Assembly: GCF_019396345.1 (NCBI RefSeq) | Contig: NZ_JAHKRM010000002.1 | Span: 434,001 to 498,000, forward strand | DNA length: 64,000 bases | Origin: Nonomuraea guangzhouensis | GTDB lineage: Bacteria; Actinomycetota; Actinomycetes; Streptosporangiales; Streptosporangiaceae | Direction of reading: 5' to 3' | In this document: positions 1-9,547 of the stretch, one piece after another | How positions within the stretch are numbered: the stretch's first letter is position 1 | Layout: each line of letters opens with the position of its first letter | Position numbers and translations under genes: made by a program | Notes under the pieces: generated by a model | What the model saw: only the letters and a program-made list of their open reading frames with translations | Database searches by the model: none | What the model was told of the DNA's origin: nothing

Positions 1-1
1 G

Positions 2-790
2 CCCCACACCGTCAACACGCTCGACGAGCACCTCGACATGCTGATGGTCTGCCACCACCTGAACCCGTCGATCCCCGAGGACCTGGCCTTCGCCGAGTCC
101 CGCATCAGGCCCGCCACGATGGCGGCCGAAGACGTCCTGCACGACCTGGGGGCGATCTCGATGATCGGCTCGGACTCGCAGGCGATGGGCCGGGTCGGCG
201 AGACGATCATCCGCACCTGGCAGACGGCGCACGTCATGAAGCGCCGCCGCGGCGCCCTGACCGGCCCTGCGGACAACCTCCGCGCCCGCCGCTACGTCGC
301 GAAATATACGATCTGCCCGGCTGTCGCCCATGGCCTCGACGCCGAACTCGGCTCCGTCGAACGCGGCAAGCTCGCCGACCTCGTCCTCTGGGACCCGGCG
401 TTCTTCGGTGTCAAGCCCACCCTCGTGCTCAAGGGCGGCGTGGTGGCCTGGGCCCAGATGGGCGACGCGAACGCCTCCATCCCCACGCCGCAGCCGGTGC
501 TGCCGCGCCCGATGTTCGGCGCCGCCCCCGTCACGGCGGCCGCCACCTCGCTGCACTTCGTCTCTCCGCTCGCCCTCGACGCCGGCCTCGCCGACCGCCT
601 CGCGGTCCGCCGCCGTCTCGTCCCGGTGGCGGACGTACGGGGGCGCGGCAAGGACACGATGCCGCTCAACGACGCGCTCCCCCGGATCGAGGTGGCCCCG
701 GACACGTTCGAGGTCCGCGTGGACGGCGACCTGATCGAGCCCGCACCCGTCGAGACGCTCCCGATGACCCAGCGCTACTTCCTCTTCTGA
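2..790 (+). CDS. ureC: Urease alpha subunit, C-terminal part
   Basis: This is the last 262 residues of the catalytic urease subunit, which hydrolyses urea at a cytosolic dinickel site. The frame is open from base 2, so the gene starts before the window. The active-site flap MVCHHL (Cys17 and the following His residues of the fragment) and the segment [12 protein letters not shown], which carries the Asp nickel ligand (Asp58), match the family closely, and the C-terminal beta-rich domain is complete. The stop codon shares one base with the ureF start, so ureF is translationally coupled. The subunits UreA and UreB are expected just upstream, outside the window. Confidence 0.97.
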   Translation, partial: PHTVNTLDEHLDMLMVCHHLNPSIPEDLAFAESRIRPATMAAEDVLHDLGAISMIGSDSQAMGRVGETIIRTWQTAHVMKRRRGALTGPADNLRARRYVAKYTICPAVAHGLDAELGSVERGKLADLVLWDPAFFGVKPTLVLKGGVVAWAQMGDANASIPTPQPVLPRPMFGAAPVTAAATSLHFVSPLALDAGLADRLAVRRRLVPVADVRGRGKDTMPLNDALPRIEVAPDTFEVRVDGDLIEPAPVETLPMTQRYFLF

Positions 791-1485
791 TGAACCCCGC
801 CCTCCTGCTCCTCACCGACTCCCGTCTCCCGGCCGGCGGCCACGCCCACTCGGGCGGCACCGAACAGGCGATCGCCACGGGGGCGGTCCACGACCTGGCG
901 TCCCTCGCCGCCTTCCTGCGGGGCCGCCTGCACACGTCCGGGCACGTCGCCGCCGCCCTCGCCGCCGCGGCCTGCGCCTTGAGCACCACCGGCTCCCCCG
1001 ACGCGGAGGCCGACGCCAGGACCGCCTCGTGGGACCTGCTGGACGCGGAGGCCGACGCCAGGACCGCCTCCCCCGCCCAGCGCGACGCCTCCAGGACCCA
1101 GGGTCGGCTGCTCCTGCGGGTGGCTCGTCGCCTGTGGCCGTCGGTCGTGCTCGACGGGCTGGCGCGAGCCGTACCGAATCCCCATCACCCCATCGCGCTC
1201 GGCGCGGCGGCACATGCGGCGGGAGCGTCGCCCGAGGACGCCGCCCTGGCGGCGGCCTACCACGCGATCACCGGTCCGGCCACGGCGGCGGTCCGCCTGC
1301 TCGGCCTGGACCCGGTAGCGGTACACGGCCTGCTGGCCGACCTGGCCCCAGACCTCGCCACCACGGCCACTGCCCCTGGGCTCACCGACCTGCCATGGGC
1401 CGAGCTGCCCGCGAGGTCCGCCCCCGCGCTGGACCTGCTCGCCGAGCGGCATGCGGGCGCCAAGGTCAGATTGTTCGTCTCCTAG
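790..1485 (+). CDS. ureF: Urease accessory protein UreF
   Basis: A 231-residue, Ala- and Leu-rich helical protein of the UreF family, which joins UreD and UreG on apo-urease and gates GTP-dependent nickel delivery. The N-terminus (LLLTDSRLPAGGHAHSGG) is the family signature. The start overlaps the ureC stop by one base. Around residues 71-98 it carries two 14-residue units, each beginning DAEADARTAS; the DNA shows a 29-bp perfect repeat with a 42-bp period, so this is an in-frame tandem duplication inside a helical region. The protein otherwise has the usual family length and remains in frame. Confidence 0.92.
   Translation: MNPALLLLTDSRLPAGGHAHSGGTEQAIATGAVHDLASLAAFLRGRLHTSGHVAAALAAAACALSTTGSPDAEADARTASWDLLDAEADARTASPAQRDASRTQGRLLLRVARRLWPSVVLDGLARAVPNPHHPIALGAAAHAAGASPEDAALAAAYHAITGPATAAVRLLGLDPVAVHGLLADLAPDLATTATAPGLTDLPWAELPARSAPALDLLAERHAGAKVRLFVS
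1000..1070 (+). repeat. 29-bp perfect direct repeat in ureF
   Basis: Identical 29-bp copies lie at 1000-1028 and 1042-1070, separated by 13 bp (period 42 bp, 14 codons). The repeat duplicates the peptide DAEADARTAS and keeps the reading frame. It looks like a recent slippage or unequal-crossover duplication. Confidence 0.95.
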
Positions 1486-1497
1486 GAAGGATCCGCC

Positions 1498-2169
1498 ATG
1501 GGCGCCAATCACGACGATCACCACCACGCCCCGGACCACCACGGCAGAGCGCTCCGCCTCGGGGTGGGCGGGCCGGTGGGCAGCGGCAAGACGGCCCTGG
1601 TCGCCGCCCTGTGCCGAACACTCGGCGGCTCCCTGCGGCTCGGTGTGGTGACCAACGACATCTACACCACCGAGGACGCCGACTTCCTGCGCCGGGCCGG
1701 GGTGCTCGACCAGGAACGCATCCTGGCCGTCGAGACCGGCTGCTGCCCCCACACCGCCATCCGCGACGACATCGCCGCGAACCTCGACGCCGTGGAGACC
1801 CTGGAGGACAGGTTCGGGCCGCTCGACCTGGTGATCGTGGAGAGTGGCGGGGACAACCTGACGGCGACGTTCAGCCGCGGCCTGGCCGACAGGCAGATCT
1901 TCGTCCTCGACGTGTCCGGTGGCGACAAGGTGCCCCGCAAGGGCGGCCCGGGGGTGACCTCGGCCGACCTGCTGGTGATCAACAAAACGGACCTGGCGCC
2001 GCTGGTGGACGCCGACCTGAACGTGATGGCCCGTGACGCGGCGGCGGTCCGTGGCGACAAGCCGGTCCTGTTCACGTCGATCAGGCAGGACCCCTCGGCG
2101 TCGGCCGTAGCGGCCTGGGTCTCGGAACAGGCCCGTTCCTGGCCCCACGAGCCCGTCCCAGCGGCATGA
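1498..2169 (+). CDS. ureG: Urease accessory GTPase UreG
   Basis: A 223-residue SIMIBI-class GTPase that powers nickel insertion into urease. The P-loop GPVGSGKT is at residues 25-32, and VTNDIYT, ETGCCPH (the Cys-Pro-His metal-binding motif) and NKTDL (G4) follow in order. The first 15 residues are rich in His and Asp and probably bind nickel, as in other actinobacterial UreG proteins with His-rich tails. A good ribosome site (AGGAAGG) lies 6 bases before the ATG. No ureE is seen in this operon, so the His-rich tail may partly replace it (inference). Confidence 0.96.
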   Translation: MGANHDDHHHAPDHHGRALRLGVGGPVGSGKTALVAALCRTLGGSLRLGVVTNDIYTTEDADFLRRAGVLDQERILAVETGCCPHTAIRDDIAANLDAVETLEDRFGPLDLVIVESGGDNLTATFSRGLADRQIFVLDVSGGDKVPRKGGPGVTSADLLVINKTDLAPLVDADLNVMARDAAAVRGDKPVLFTSIRQDPSASAVAAWVSEQARSWPHEPVPAA

Positions 2170-2182
2170 CCCACCCCGCCCC

Positions 2183-3118
2183 ATGACCAGCAGCGCCCCC
2201 CTGCCTGACACCACGGCAGAGACCACGTCAGCCGCCCACGCAGGCACATCGGCCGGCGCCGTTGTCGGGCGGCGGGCGATGGTGGCCCGGGCGGCTGTCG
2301 GGACCTGCCTGGCCGGGGGCCGGACGGTGGTCAGCCGTCTCAGCTCGGCGCCGCCCCTGACGTTCCGGCAGACCGGTCCGCAGGCCGTGCACCTGGTCTC
2401 CACGGCGGCCGGCCCGCTCGGCGGCGACCGGCTCGAACTCGACCTCGACATAGCCCCCGGCACCAGCCTCGAGGTCGGCTCGGTGGCGAGCACGCTGGTG
2501 CTGCCCGGCGACGGCGAGTCCGTCATGGTGATCACCGCACGCGTCGGCGCGGGGGCCGCACTCCGCTTCGCGCCCCAGCCAACGGTGCTCGCCGCCGGGT
2601 GCTTCCACCGCCTGGTGGTACGGCTGACGCTGGCGGCGGGCGCGCACGTGTTCTGGCGCGAGGAGATCGTCTTCGGCCGGTACGGCGAGGCGCCGGGCCG
2701 CTGCCACGCCCGCTTCGACGCCACGTACGACGGCCGCCCCCTGCTCAGACAGGAGTACACGGTCGGCGACCCGGCCTTGGACGCCTCCCCAGCCGTCTAC
2801 GGCGACGCCCGCTGCGTCGGCACCACCCTCATCACCCCGAAACCCGCCCCCGCCCCACCAGAACCGGCCACACAGAGCCCGGCCGCCTCAGGGGCCGTGG
2901 TCGCAGGCGATGCCGCCGTATCGGGATCCGCGCCAGAGGCCGTGGCAGGGGACGTGGCGGAGGAGGTGCCGGGGGACGGCGTCGCCGTGTTGCCACTCGC
3001 CGGGCCCGGGGTGCTGGTGTCCGCGCTGGGCGCCGACGCCGTCGAGTTGCGGCGGCGTCTGGAGTGGGGTGAGGGTGTGGCCTTCGGTTACCTGGCAGGA
3101 GCCGCGCGCCCGTCCTAA
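2183..3118 (+). CDS. ureD: Urease accessory protein UreD/UreH
   Basis: A 311-residue protein of the UreD (UreH) family, the scaffold that binds apo-urease and passes nickel from UreG. The central part (QTGPQAVHLVSTAAGPLGGD, about residues 61-80) and the later FWREEIVFGRYGE are typical. It follows ureG by 13 bp and ends the operon. Compared with shorter homologues it has an extended Ala/Thr-rich N-terminus and a low-complexity Pro/Ala/Val stretch at about 220-265, probably a linker. The start is the only in-frame ATG near ureG; a later start would remove the Ala/Thr-rich tail. Confidence 0.88.
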   Translation: MTSSAPLPDTTAETTSAAHAGTSAGAVVGRRAMVARAAVGTCLAGGRTVVSRLSSAPPLTFRQTGPQAVHLVSTAAGPLGGDRLELDLDIAPGTSLEVGSVASTLVLPGDGESVMVITARVGAGAALRFAPQPTVLAAGCFHRLVVRLTLAAGAHVFWREEIVFGRYGEAPGRCHARFDATYDGRPLLRQEYTVGDPALDASPAVYGDARCVGTTLITPKPAPAPPEPATQSPAASGAVVAGDAAVSGSAPEAVAGDVAEEVPGDGVAVLPLAGPGVLVSALGADAVELRRRLEWGEGVAFGYLAGAARPS

Positions 3119-3127
3119 GGTGATCGT

Positions 3128-3598
3128 GTGGCCGACCATCTCCCGCAGAGCCCCGCGAAGCCCACGGCGCGGCGCGGCTACGCGTTCGTCATCGCGGTCG
3201 CCGGAGCGCTGCTGGTGTTCTGCGCGTTCCTGCCGTGGACCGGGGTCGAGGCCAGGATCGGTGCCATCGGCGGCGTGTCCGACGACATGCGCGGCATCGA
3301 CGACAGCCTCGGCGTCTACACGCTCGTCGCCGGGCTCGTCACGCTGGTGTTCGGGGTCGCGGGTCTGTTCGCCCGGCCGCTGGTGGCCGCGCTGGCCGTC
3401 GTTCCGGGGGTGCTGGCGACGGTCTGGCTGTTGATGTTCGTCGTCGATCCGCCCGGGGTCGGCAACGGGGTCTCCGTCGATCTCGGGTTCCTGTCGATCG
3501 AGCCGGGGATCCGCTACGGCTGGTTCGCCGCCCTGGCCTGCGCGCTGGCCGTGATCGCCCTCGCCGTCCTGTCACTCGTACGCGGCCGTCGAGCGTAG
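3128..3598 (+). CDS. Small four-helix membrane protein, function unknown
   Basis: A 156-residue protein starting at GTG, with about four hydrophobic segments (residues 16-38, 62-80, 85-107, 127-150) and a short Arg-rich C-terminus. I recognise no catalytic motif. It follows ureD by only 9 bp on the same strand and may be co-transcribed, but nothing shows a link to urease. Its end faces the end of era with a 4-bp gap. Proteins of this shape are common in actinomycetes and usually stay unnamed. Confidence 0.7.
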   Translation: MADHLPQSPAKPTARRGYAFVIAVAGALLVFCAFLPWTGVEARIGAIGGVSDDMRGIDDSLGVYTLVAGLVTLVFGVAGLFARPLVAALAVVPGVLATVWLLMFVVDPPGVGNGVSVDLGFLSIEPGIRYGWFAALACALAVIALAVLSLVRGRRA

Positions 3599-3602
3599 GA
3601 AC

Positions 3603-4520
3603 TCAGTCGTAGAAGCCCAGGCGGCGCAGCTGCTTGGGGTCGCGCTGCCAGTCCTTGGCCACGCTGATCCGCAGATCGAGATAGACCCGAGTCCCCAGCA
3701 GCGCCTCGATCTGCTTGCGCGCCCGCGTCCCGACGTCCCGCAGCCGTTCGCCCTTGTGCCCGATCACGATCGCCTTCTGCGACGGCCGTTCGACGAACAT
3801 GTGGGCGTAGATGTCGAGCAGATCGTCCCGCCCTTCGCGCGGCATCATCTCGTCGACCACCACGGCGATCGAGTGCGGCAGCTCGTCGCGTACCCCCTCC
3901 AGCGCCGCCTCCCGGATCAGCTCCCCGACCAGCACCTGCTCGGGTTCGTCGGTGAGCTGCCCGCCGGGGTACAGCGGCGGCGACTCCGGCAGGTGTTCGA
4001 TCAGCACCTCGGCCAGCACGTCGAGCTGGTCGCCCGACTGCGCCGACACCGGGACGATCGCCGCGAACTCCGCCACCTGCGACAGCGCCAGGAGCTGCTG
4101 CGCGATCTGCTCCCTGGAGGCCAGGTCGCACTTGGTGACCACGGCGACGACCGGCGTCTTCTTCACCGCCGCGAGCTTGTCGGCGATGAAGCGGTCGCCC
4201 TTGCCGATGGGCTCGTTCGCGGGGACGCAGAAGCCGATCACGTCGACCTCGGTCAGCGTGGACAGCACGAGGCTGTCGAGCCGCTCACCGAGCAGCGTGC
4301 GGGGGCGGTGCAGACCGGGCGTGTCGACGATGACGATCTGGGCCTCGGGACGGTGCACGATGCCCCGGATGACGCGCCGGGTCGTCTGCGGCTTGGAGGA
4401 GGTGATCGCCACTTTGGTGCCGACCAGGGCGTTCATGAGCGTGGACTTGCCGACGTTCGGCCTCCCCACGAAGCAGGCGAATCCGGCGCGATGGCTGTCT
4501 GGCGAAGTCACATAGTGCAT
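3603..4520 (-). CDS. era: GTPase Era
   Basis: A 305-residue ribosome-assembly GTPase that binds the 3' end of 16S rRNA. The G1 motif GRPNVGKS is at residues 19-26, followed by the switch segment KPQTTR, DTPG and VTKCD. The C-terminal KH domain (GHKGERLRDVG) ends with the family tail LRRLGFYD. It is the last gene of the leftward run phoH-ybeY-CBS-deaminase-like-Nudix-era, a conserved actinobacterial order, and begins 9 bp after the Nudix gene. Confidence 0.97.
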   Translation of the reverse strand: MHYVTSPDSHRAGFACFVGRPNVGKSTLMNALVGTKVAITSSKPQTTRRVIRGIVHRPEAQIVIVDTPGLHRPRTLLGERLDSLVLSTLTEVDVIGFCVPANEPIGKGDRFIADKLAAVKKTPVVAVVTKCDLASREQIAQQLLALSQVAEFAAIVPVSAQSGDQLDVLAEVLIEHLPESPPLYPGGQLTDEPEQVLVGELIREAALEGVRDELPHSIAVVVDEMMPREGRDDLLDIYAHMFVERPSQKAIVIGHKGERLRDVGTRARKQIEALLGTRVYLDLRISVAKDWQRDPKQLRRLGFYD

Positions 4521-4529
4521 TGTGGCCTA

Positions 4530-5006
4530 TCAAACTCCCTGGTGACGCCACCAGGCAAACGCCTCGGGCACCACCAGCGGCATCCAGGCGGTCGTGGTCA
4601 GGTCGGCGATCTCCGGCTCGGTCACCCATCGGGCGTCGTTGATCTCGTCGCCGTCGGGGGTGGGCGTGCCCGACTCGATCACGCAGCCGTAGACGGCGAT
4701 GACGTAGGCGCACTGGTGCCCGTTGGGGTAGACGGTGCGGAACTCGGGCCCGCCGTACACGCCGATCAGGCCACGTACGGCGACGTCGATGGTGAGCTCC
4801 TCCTGGAGCTCCCTGACCAGGGCCTCCTCGGGGCGCTCGTCGGGGTCGACGCCGCCGCCGGGCGAGGCCCACAGGCCCACGTCGCCGTGCCGCGCCATGA
4901 GCGCCCGGCCCGCGGAGTCGAACACGAAGCCGCTGACCGACGGAAGCATCAGCAGGTCGGACCCGACCTTCGCGCGTACCCCGGCCAGATGGGGCGAGAT
5001 CGGCAT
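4530..5006 (-). CDS. Nudix hydrolase
   Basis: A 158-residue Nudix-fold pyrophosphohydrolase. The Nudix box runs from Gly51 to Ile73 and matches GX5EX7REUXEEXGU except for Thr in place of the last Gly; the metal-binding REXXEE is complete. The substrate cannot be read from the sequence; nucleoside diphosphate derivatives are typical. It sits between the deaminase-like gene (1-bp gap) and era (9-bp gap) and so is translated from the same transcript. This insertion in the era block is not universal. Confidence 0.9.
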   Translation of the reverse strand: MPISPHLAGVRAKVGSDLLMLPSVSGFVFDSAGRALMARHGDVGLWASPGGGVDPDERPEEALVRELQEELTIDVAVRGLIGVYGGPEFRTVYPNGHQCAYVIAVYGCVIESGTPTPDGDEINDARWVTEPEIADLTTTAWMPLVVPEAFAWWRHQGV

Positions 5007-5007
5007 G

Positions 5008-5328
5008 TCAGCCCCGCAACGTGCCGTCGGGCCCGGCCACCAGCAGCGCCTTGACGCCCAGCTCGGCGGCCGCCGCCTCGTCCGCGGCGCTCGGCCCGTC
5101 GCCCGCCGTGACCAGCGCGACGGCCTCCAGCGACTGCGCGCCGCTCGAGATGGCCGTGGCGACCGCCACCTGCACCGCGGAGAGGGTGAGCGAGGAGAGC
5201 GCGACGTTCGTGGCCGAGTAGGTGCGCCCGGTCTCGTCGCGTACGGCGGCGCCTTCCACGGAGCCGTTGCGCGCCCTGGCCGCCCGCGCGAGCGTAATGA
5301 TCTTGCTGTCTTCTGGATCGAGAGTCAC
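5008..5328 (-). CDS. Cytidine deaminase-like protein lacking zinc ligands
   Basis: A 106-residue protein resembling the small cytidine deaminase-like proteins usually found next to era in actinobacteria (the position of Rv2365c in Mycobacterium tuberculosis). The sequence contains no cysteine, and the canonical HAE/CAE and PCxxC zinc-binding motifs are absent: the helix that would hold the first ligand reads AVQVAVATA. It is therefore unlikely to be an active zinc deaminase. The conserved location suggests a structural or ribosome-linked role (inference). Confidence 0.75.
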   Translation of the reverse strand: MTLDPEDSKIITLARAARARNGSVEGAAVRDETGRTYSATNVALSSLTLSAVQVAVATAISSGAQSLEAVALVTAGDGPSAADEAAAAELGVKALLVAGPDGTLRG

Positions 5329-5338
5329 GTGCTCTAGG

Positions 5339-5962
5339 TTAGGCGCTGGCCATCCCGACGACGGCGCTGAGCACCTGCCGCGTACGCTCCGTGTCCACCT
5401 TGGCGATGCCCGTGTGCACGACGGAGACCAGCGTGTCGCCCGAGCGGGCGAGCATCACGTCCAGCGCGTACGGATAGCCGTCCAGCCGCCCGCGCAGCTC
5501 GGCGCCCACGGCCTCGTCACCCACGTCCTCGACCGGCAGAATCGTCAGCCGCAGCCGGGTGCCGCCGCCCGACCGCACGGACCGGCACGCCTCCAGCGCG
5601 TCGGCCAGGTCGTCGATGTGCCCCGCGGCCTCCGAGCCCGCGTAGCGCGCCAGGCCCACCCCGGCCACCTCGCCCAGTTCGTCCCCCTCGAAGCTGGCCG
5701 CCGCCTGCGCCGTCAGCGCCCGCGCGGGCGCCCGGCCCGCCGCCGGATCGAGGACGGCCCGGCAGTTGCGGTCCGCCGGTGTGAACGGCACCCGCCACGG
5801 CTCCTCCGACCGGGCCGAGAAGCCGTCGGGCAGCCGCGGGTCCTTGTTGAGCACCTCACGCAGCCGGGCCGTCGCCTGGGCATCGATGTGGCTCTCGACC
5901 GGTCCGCCGCATCCGGCAAGGAGCCCGCACACGACGGCCAGGACAACGATCACGCGTTCCAT
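5339..5962 (-). CDS. Secreted lipoprotein, function unknown
   Basis: A 207-residue protein with a lipoprotein signal peptide: a hydrophobic stretch (VIVVLAVVCGLLAGC) with lipobox LAGC, Cys at residue 18, followed by GG. The mature part has two Cys residues (in DRNCRAV and LEACRSV) that may form a disulfide. I recognise no catalytic motif. It lies 10 bp upstream of the deaminase-like gene and is inserted within the era block. It is probably anchored on the outer face of the membrane. Confidence 0.8.
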   Translation of the reverse strand: MERVIVVLAVVCGLLAGCGGPVESHIDAQATARLREVLNKDPRLPDGFSARSEEPWRVPFTPADRNCRAVLDPAAGRAPARALTAQAAASFEGDELGEVAGVGLARYAGSEAAGHIDDLADALEACRSVRSGGGTRLRLTILPVEDVGDEAVGAELRGRLDGYPYALDVMLARSGDTLVSVVHTGIAKVDTERTRQVLSAVVGMASA

Positions 5963-6039
5963 GATTCCCCCTGGACCGCGATGTCCCCGGGCGACGAATA
6001 CGGCAATCCACCAGAGTCATCAACAAAGCCCCAAACGCA

Positions 6040-6073
6040 AAAGGGAGTCCTCGCCTGAACGAGAACTCCCTTT
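6040..6073 (-). terminator. Hairpin terminator after small ORF and CBS gene
   Basis: A 9-bp stem (AAAGGGAGT at 6040-6048 with ACTCCCTTT at 6065-6073) is extended inward by four more pairs after one mismatch, with a 6-base loop. On the minus strand it is followed by a T-rich run (TTGCGTTTGG). It lies 23 bases past the stop of the 31-codon ORF, between the CBS gene and the lipoprotein gene. Confidence 0.65.
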
Positions 6074-6096
6074 ACGCCGAGCAACGTCACGATCGG

Positions 6097-6192
6097 CTAG
6101 CTGACCGAGACGTTGTCGTCCCCCCAGGGGGCATCCTCACGCCGCGAACCCCACCCGGCGTGCGGATGCTTCCCCAGTGACACCCACCGCAC
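6097..6192 (-). CDS. Candidate 31-aa protein of unknown function
   Basis: A short minus-strand reading frame beginning GTG (second in-frame GTG at 6183) and ending TAG at 6097-6099. The peptide includes KHPHAGWGSRRED and ends DDNVSVS. The codons strongly prefer G or C in the third position, and a hairpin terminator follows 23 bases later; both favour a real gene. It lies in the otherwise unexplained gap between the CBS gene and the lipoprotein gene. There is no clear ribosome site, and I do not recognise a family. The evidence is suggestive only. Confidence 0.45.
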   Translation of the reverse strand: MRWVSLGKHPHAGWGSRREDAPWGDDNVSVS

Positions 6193-6280
6193 CGGGTGTC
6201 GGGATTAAGACTGGCGCAGGCCGCTTGCAACAGACTTGTAGAACACTTGCCACATCTCTCTCAAAACGGTCAGCGGCCCG

Positions 6281-7576
6281 TCAGTCCTGCTCAGCACCGG
6301 CGGACACCACGTCACCCGCCTGCGGGACGACCCGGCGGACGACCACGGTGCTGATCCGGTTGCGCCGCCCGGCAAGGGTTTCGGCGGTCAGCCGGAGCCC
6401 GGCCACCTCCGCCTCGGAGCCGGCGATCGGCACCCGCCCGAGCGCGTGCGCGAGCAGGCCCCCGACGGTCTCGACGTCGTCCACCTCGATCTCGGTGTGG
6501 AACAGCTCGGCGAGCTCGTCGACCGGCATCCGGGCCGTGACCCTGACCCCGCCGTCGGGCATCTCCTCGACGCGGGGCGCCTCGCGGTCGTATTCGTCGG
6601 CGATCTCGCCCACGATCTCCTCGAGGACGTCCTCGATCGTGACCAGGCCGGCCGTCCCGCCGTATTCGTCGATGACGATGGCCAGGTGGCTCTGCCTGGC
6701 CTGCATCTCGCGCAGGAGCTGGTCGATCGGCTTGCTCTCGGGCACGTAGGTGGCCTGGCGCATGATCGACTCGACCTTCTCCTCGTCGACGTCCTCGCCC
6801 GACTCGTGCACCCTGCGGGTGATGTCCTTGAGATAGGCGATGCCGATGACGTCGTCCTCGTTCTCGCCCACGACGGGGATGCGGGAGAAGCCGCTGCGCA
6901 GCGCCAGCGACAGCGCCTGGCTGAGCGTCTTGCCCCGCTCGATGAAGACCACGTCGGTGCGGGGCACCATGACCTCGCGTACGAGCGTGTCACCCAGCTC
7001 GAAGACCGAGTGGATCATCTCGCGCTCGTCGGGCTCGATCATCCGCCGTTCCTCGGCCAGGTCGACCAGGTCGCGCAGCTCCGCCTCGGAGGTGAACGGG
7101 CCGTCGCGGAACCCCTTGCCGGGGGTCAGCGCGTTGCCGAGCAGGATGAGCAGCTTGGGCAGCGGGCCGAAGATCCTGGTCAGGCCATAGACGATGGGAG
7201 CGCCGGCCAGCGCGATCGGCTCGGCGTGCTGGCGGCCCAGGGTGCGCGGCGAGACGCCGACGATCACGTAGCTGACCACGATCATGACGGCGGCCGCGCA
7301 CACGTACGCCCAGCCCTGGTCGTGCATGAGGTCGATGAACAGCAGCGTCGCGATCACCGTGGCGATCAGCTCACAGCTCAGCCGGAGCAGGAGCAGCAGG
7401 TTGAGATAGCGCGGCGGGTCGTTGACGATGGCCCGCAGCCGCAGGGCGCCGCGGCGCCCCTCGCGAACGAACTCCTCCGCGCGCACCCTGGAGATGCGCG
7501 TCAGTGCCGTTTCCGCACTGGCGATCAGGCCACCGATCACCACGAGGGCGATGGCCAGAGGCAACCAGGCGTTCAC
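6281..7576 (-). CDS. CNNM/CBS-domain membrane protein (CorC/hemolysin family)
   Basis: A 431-residue protein with an N-terminal DUF21 (CNNM) membrane domain of about four helices (residues 1-170), a tandem CBS pair (about 200-320) and a C-terminal CorC/HlyC transporter-associated domain (about 340-415). Related proteins act in magnesium or cobalt export. I chose GTG at 7576 because it overlaps the ybeY stop in the GTGA arrangement; an upstream GTG at 7600 would add 8 residues. Its place after ybeY and before era is conserved in actinobacteria. Confidence 0.93.
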   Translation of the reverse strand: MNAWLPLAIALVVIGGLIASAETALTRISRVRAEEFVREGRRGALRLRAIVNDPPRYLNLLLLLRLSCELIATVIATLLFIDLMHDQGWAYVCAAAVMIVVSYVIVGVSPRTLGRQHAEPIALAGAPIVYGLTRIFGPLPKLLILLGNALTPGKGFRDGPFTSEAELRDLVDLAEERRMIEPDEREMIHSVFELGDTLVREVMVPRTDVVFIERGKTLSQALSLALRSGFSRIPVVGENEDDVIGIAYLKDITRRVHESGEDVDEEKVESIMRQATYVPESKPIDQLLREMQARQSHLAIVIDEYGGTAGLVTIEDVLEEIVGEIADEYDREAPRVEEMPDGGVRVTARMPVDELAELFHTEIEVDDVETVGGLLAHALGRVPIAGSEAEVAGLRLTAETLAGRRNRISTVVVRRVVPQAGDVVSAGAEQD

Positions 7577-8049
7577 CGCGGGCTGCGCACCTCCCGCCAC
7601 GACTCGAGGAGCCGGGCCTGCAGGCCGAACATCTCCTTGTGCTCCTCAGGCTCGGCATGGTCGTAGCCGAGCAGGTGGAGGATGCCGTGCGTGCACAGCA
7701 GCTCCAGCTCGTCCTGAGCGCTGTGACCGGCCTCCTCCGCCTGCCGGGCGGCCACCGGCGGGCAGAGCACCACGTCGCCGAGCAGCGCCGGGTCGGTGGC
7801 GGTGTCGGCGTCGCCGCGGGCCCCGCCACCCGGTCGCAGCTCGTCCATGGGGAAGGCGAGCACGTCGGTCGGGCCCGGCTCGCCCATCCACTTCTCGTGC
7901 AGCTCCGCCATGGTGCGCTCGTCCACCACCACGATCGACAGCTCGGCGAGCGGGTTGATGCCCATCTCGCCGAGCACGTGGGTGGCCAGCTCGACGAGAT
8001 TCTGCTCGCCGACCTCCGCGCCCGACTCGTTATTGATCTCGATGCTCAT
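7573..8049 (-). CDS. ybeY: rRNA maturation endoribonuclease YbeY
   Basis: A 158-residue zinc-dependent endoribonuclease used in 16S rRNA 3'-end maturation and 70S quality control. The family signature [11 protein letters not shown] is at residues 121-131, with His121, His125 and His131 as the expected zinc ligands. It lies 10 bp downstream of phoH and overlaps the CBS gene by 4 bp. The length is normal. Confidence 0.97.
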   Translation of the reverse strand: MSIEINNESGAEVGEQNLVELATHVLGEMGINPLAELSIVVVDERTMAELHEKWMGEPGPTDVLAFPMDELRPGGGARGDADTATDPALLGDVVLCPPVAARQAEEAGHSAQDELELLCTHGILHLLGYDHAEPEEHKEMFGLQARLLESWREVRSPR

Positions 8050-8059
8050 CGCTGATTCC

Positions 8060-9088
<1,029 letters not shown>

Positions 9089-9192
9089 GGGCAGGCCAGC
9101 GGCCTGATGCCTCCCGGTCTGTTCGGGTGTACTTCTCCGCCCATCGTAGCCGGGACCAGGCCGATTGCTCGCGTCAATATCACCGGGGCGGA

Positions 9193-9537
9193 TCAGCCCG
9201 GCGGCCACGTCAAAGCGCGCCCGCCGAGCACGTGGGCGTGCACGTGGAAGACCGTCTGCCCGGCCCCCGGCCCGGTGTTGAAGACCACCCGGTAGCCACC
9301 CTCGGCCACGCCCTCCTGCACCGCCACGGCGTGCGCGGCCTTGAGCACGTCGTCGGCCAGGCCGTCGTCCGCCGCGGCCAGGGCGGCCGCGTCGGCGTGA
9401 TGCTCCTTCGGGATGACCAGCACGTGTGTGGGAGCCTGCGGGTTGATGTCGCGGAACGCCAGCGCCCGGTCGTTCTCAAGGACGATCTCGGCCGGGATCT
9501 CCTTGGCCACGATCTTGCAGAAGAGGCAGTCGGTCAC
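9193..9537 (-). CDS. HIT family nucleotide-binding protein
   Basis: A 114-residue histidine-triad hydrolase/transferase. The triad HVHAHVLGG has His98, His100 and His102, and the N-terminal CLFC Cys pair plus a later His is the zinc-binding pattern of bacterial HIT proteins. The start at GTG 9537 gives the typical VTDCLFCKI N-terminus; the open frame continues upstream without similarity. Substrates are probably AMP-lysine-like or adenosine phosphoramidates. It sits between phoH and the solute-binding-protein gene. Confidence 0.95.
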   Translation of the reverse strand: MTDCLFCKIVAKEIPAEIVLENDRALAFRDINPQAPTHVLVIPKEHHADAAALAAADDGLADDVLKAAHAVAVQEGVAEGGYRVVFNTGPGAGQTVFHVHAHVLGGRALTWPPG

Positions 9538-9547
9538 AGGCAGCACC

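Noticed and set aside
775..2760. 661-codon frame antisense to ureF, ureG and ureD
   Set aside because: It is the reverse frame of high-GC genes with family-typical products on the plus strand; it has no recognisable domain.
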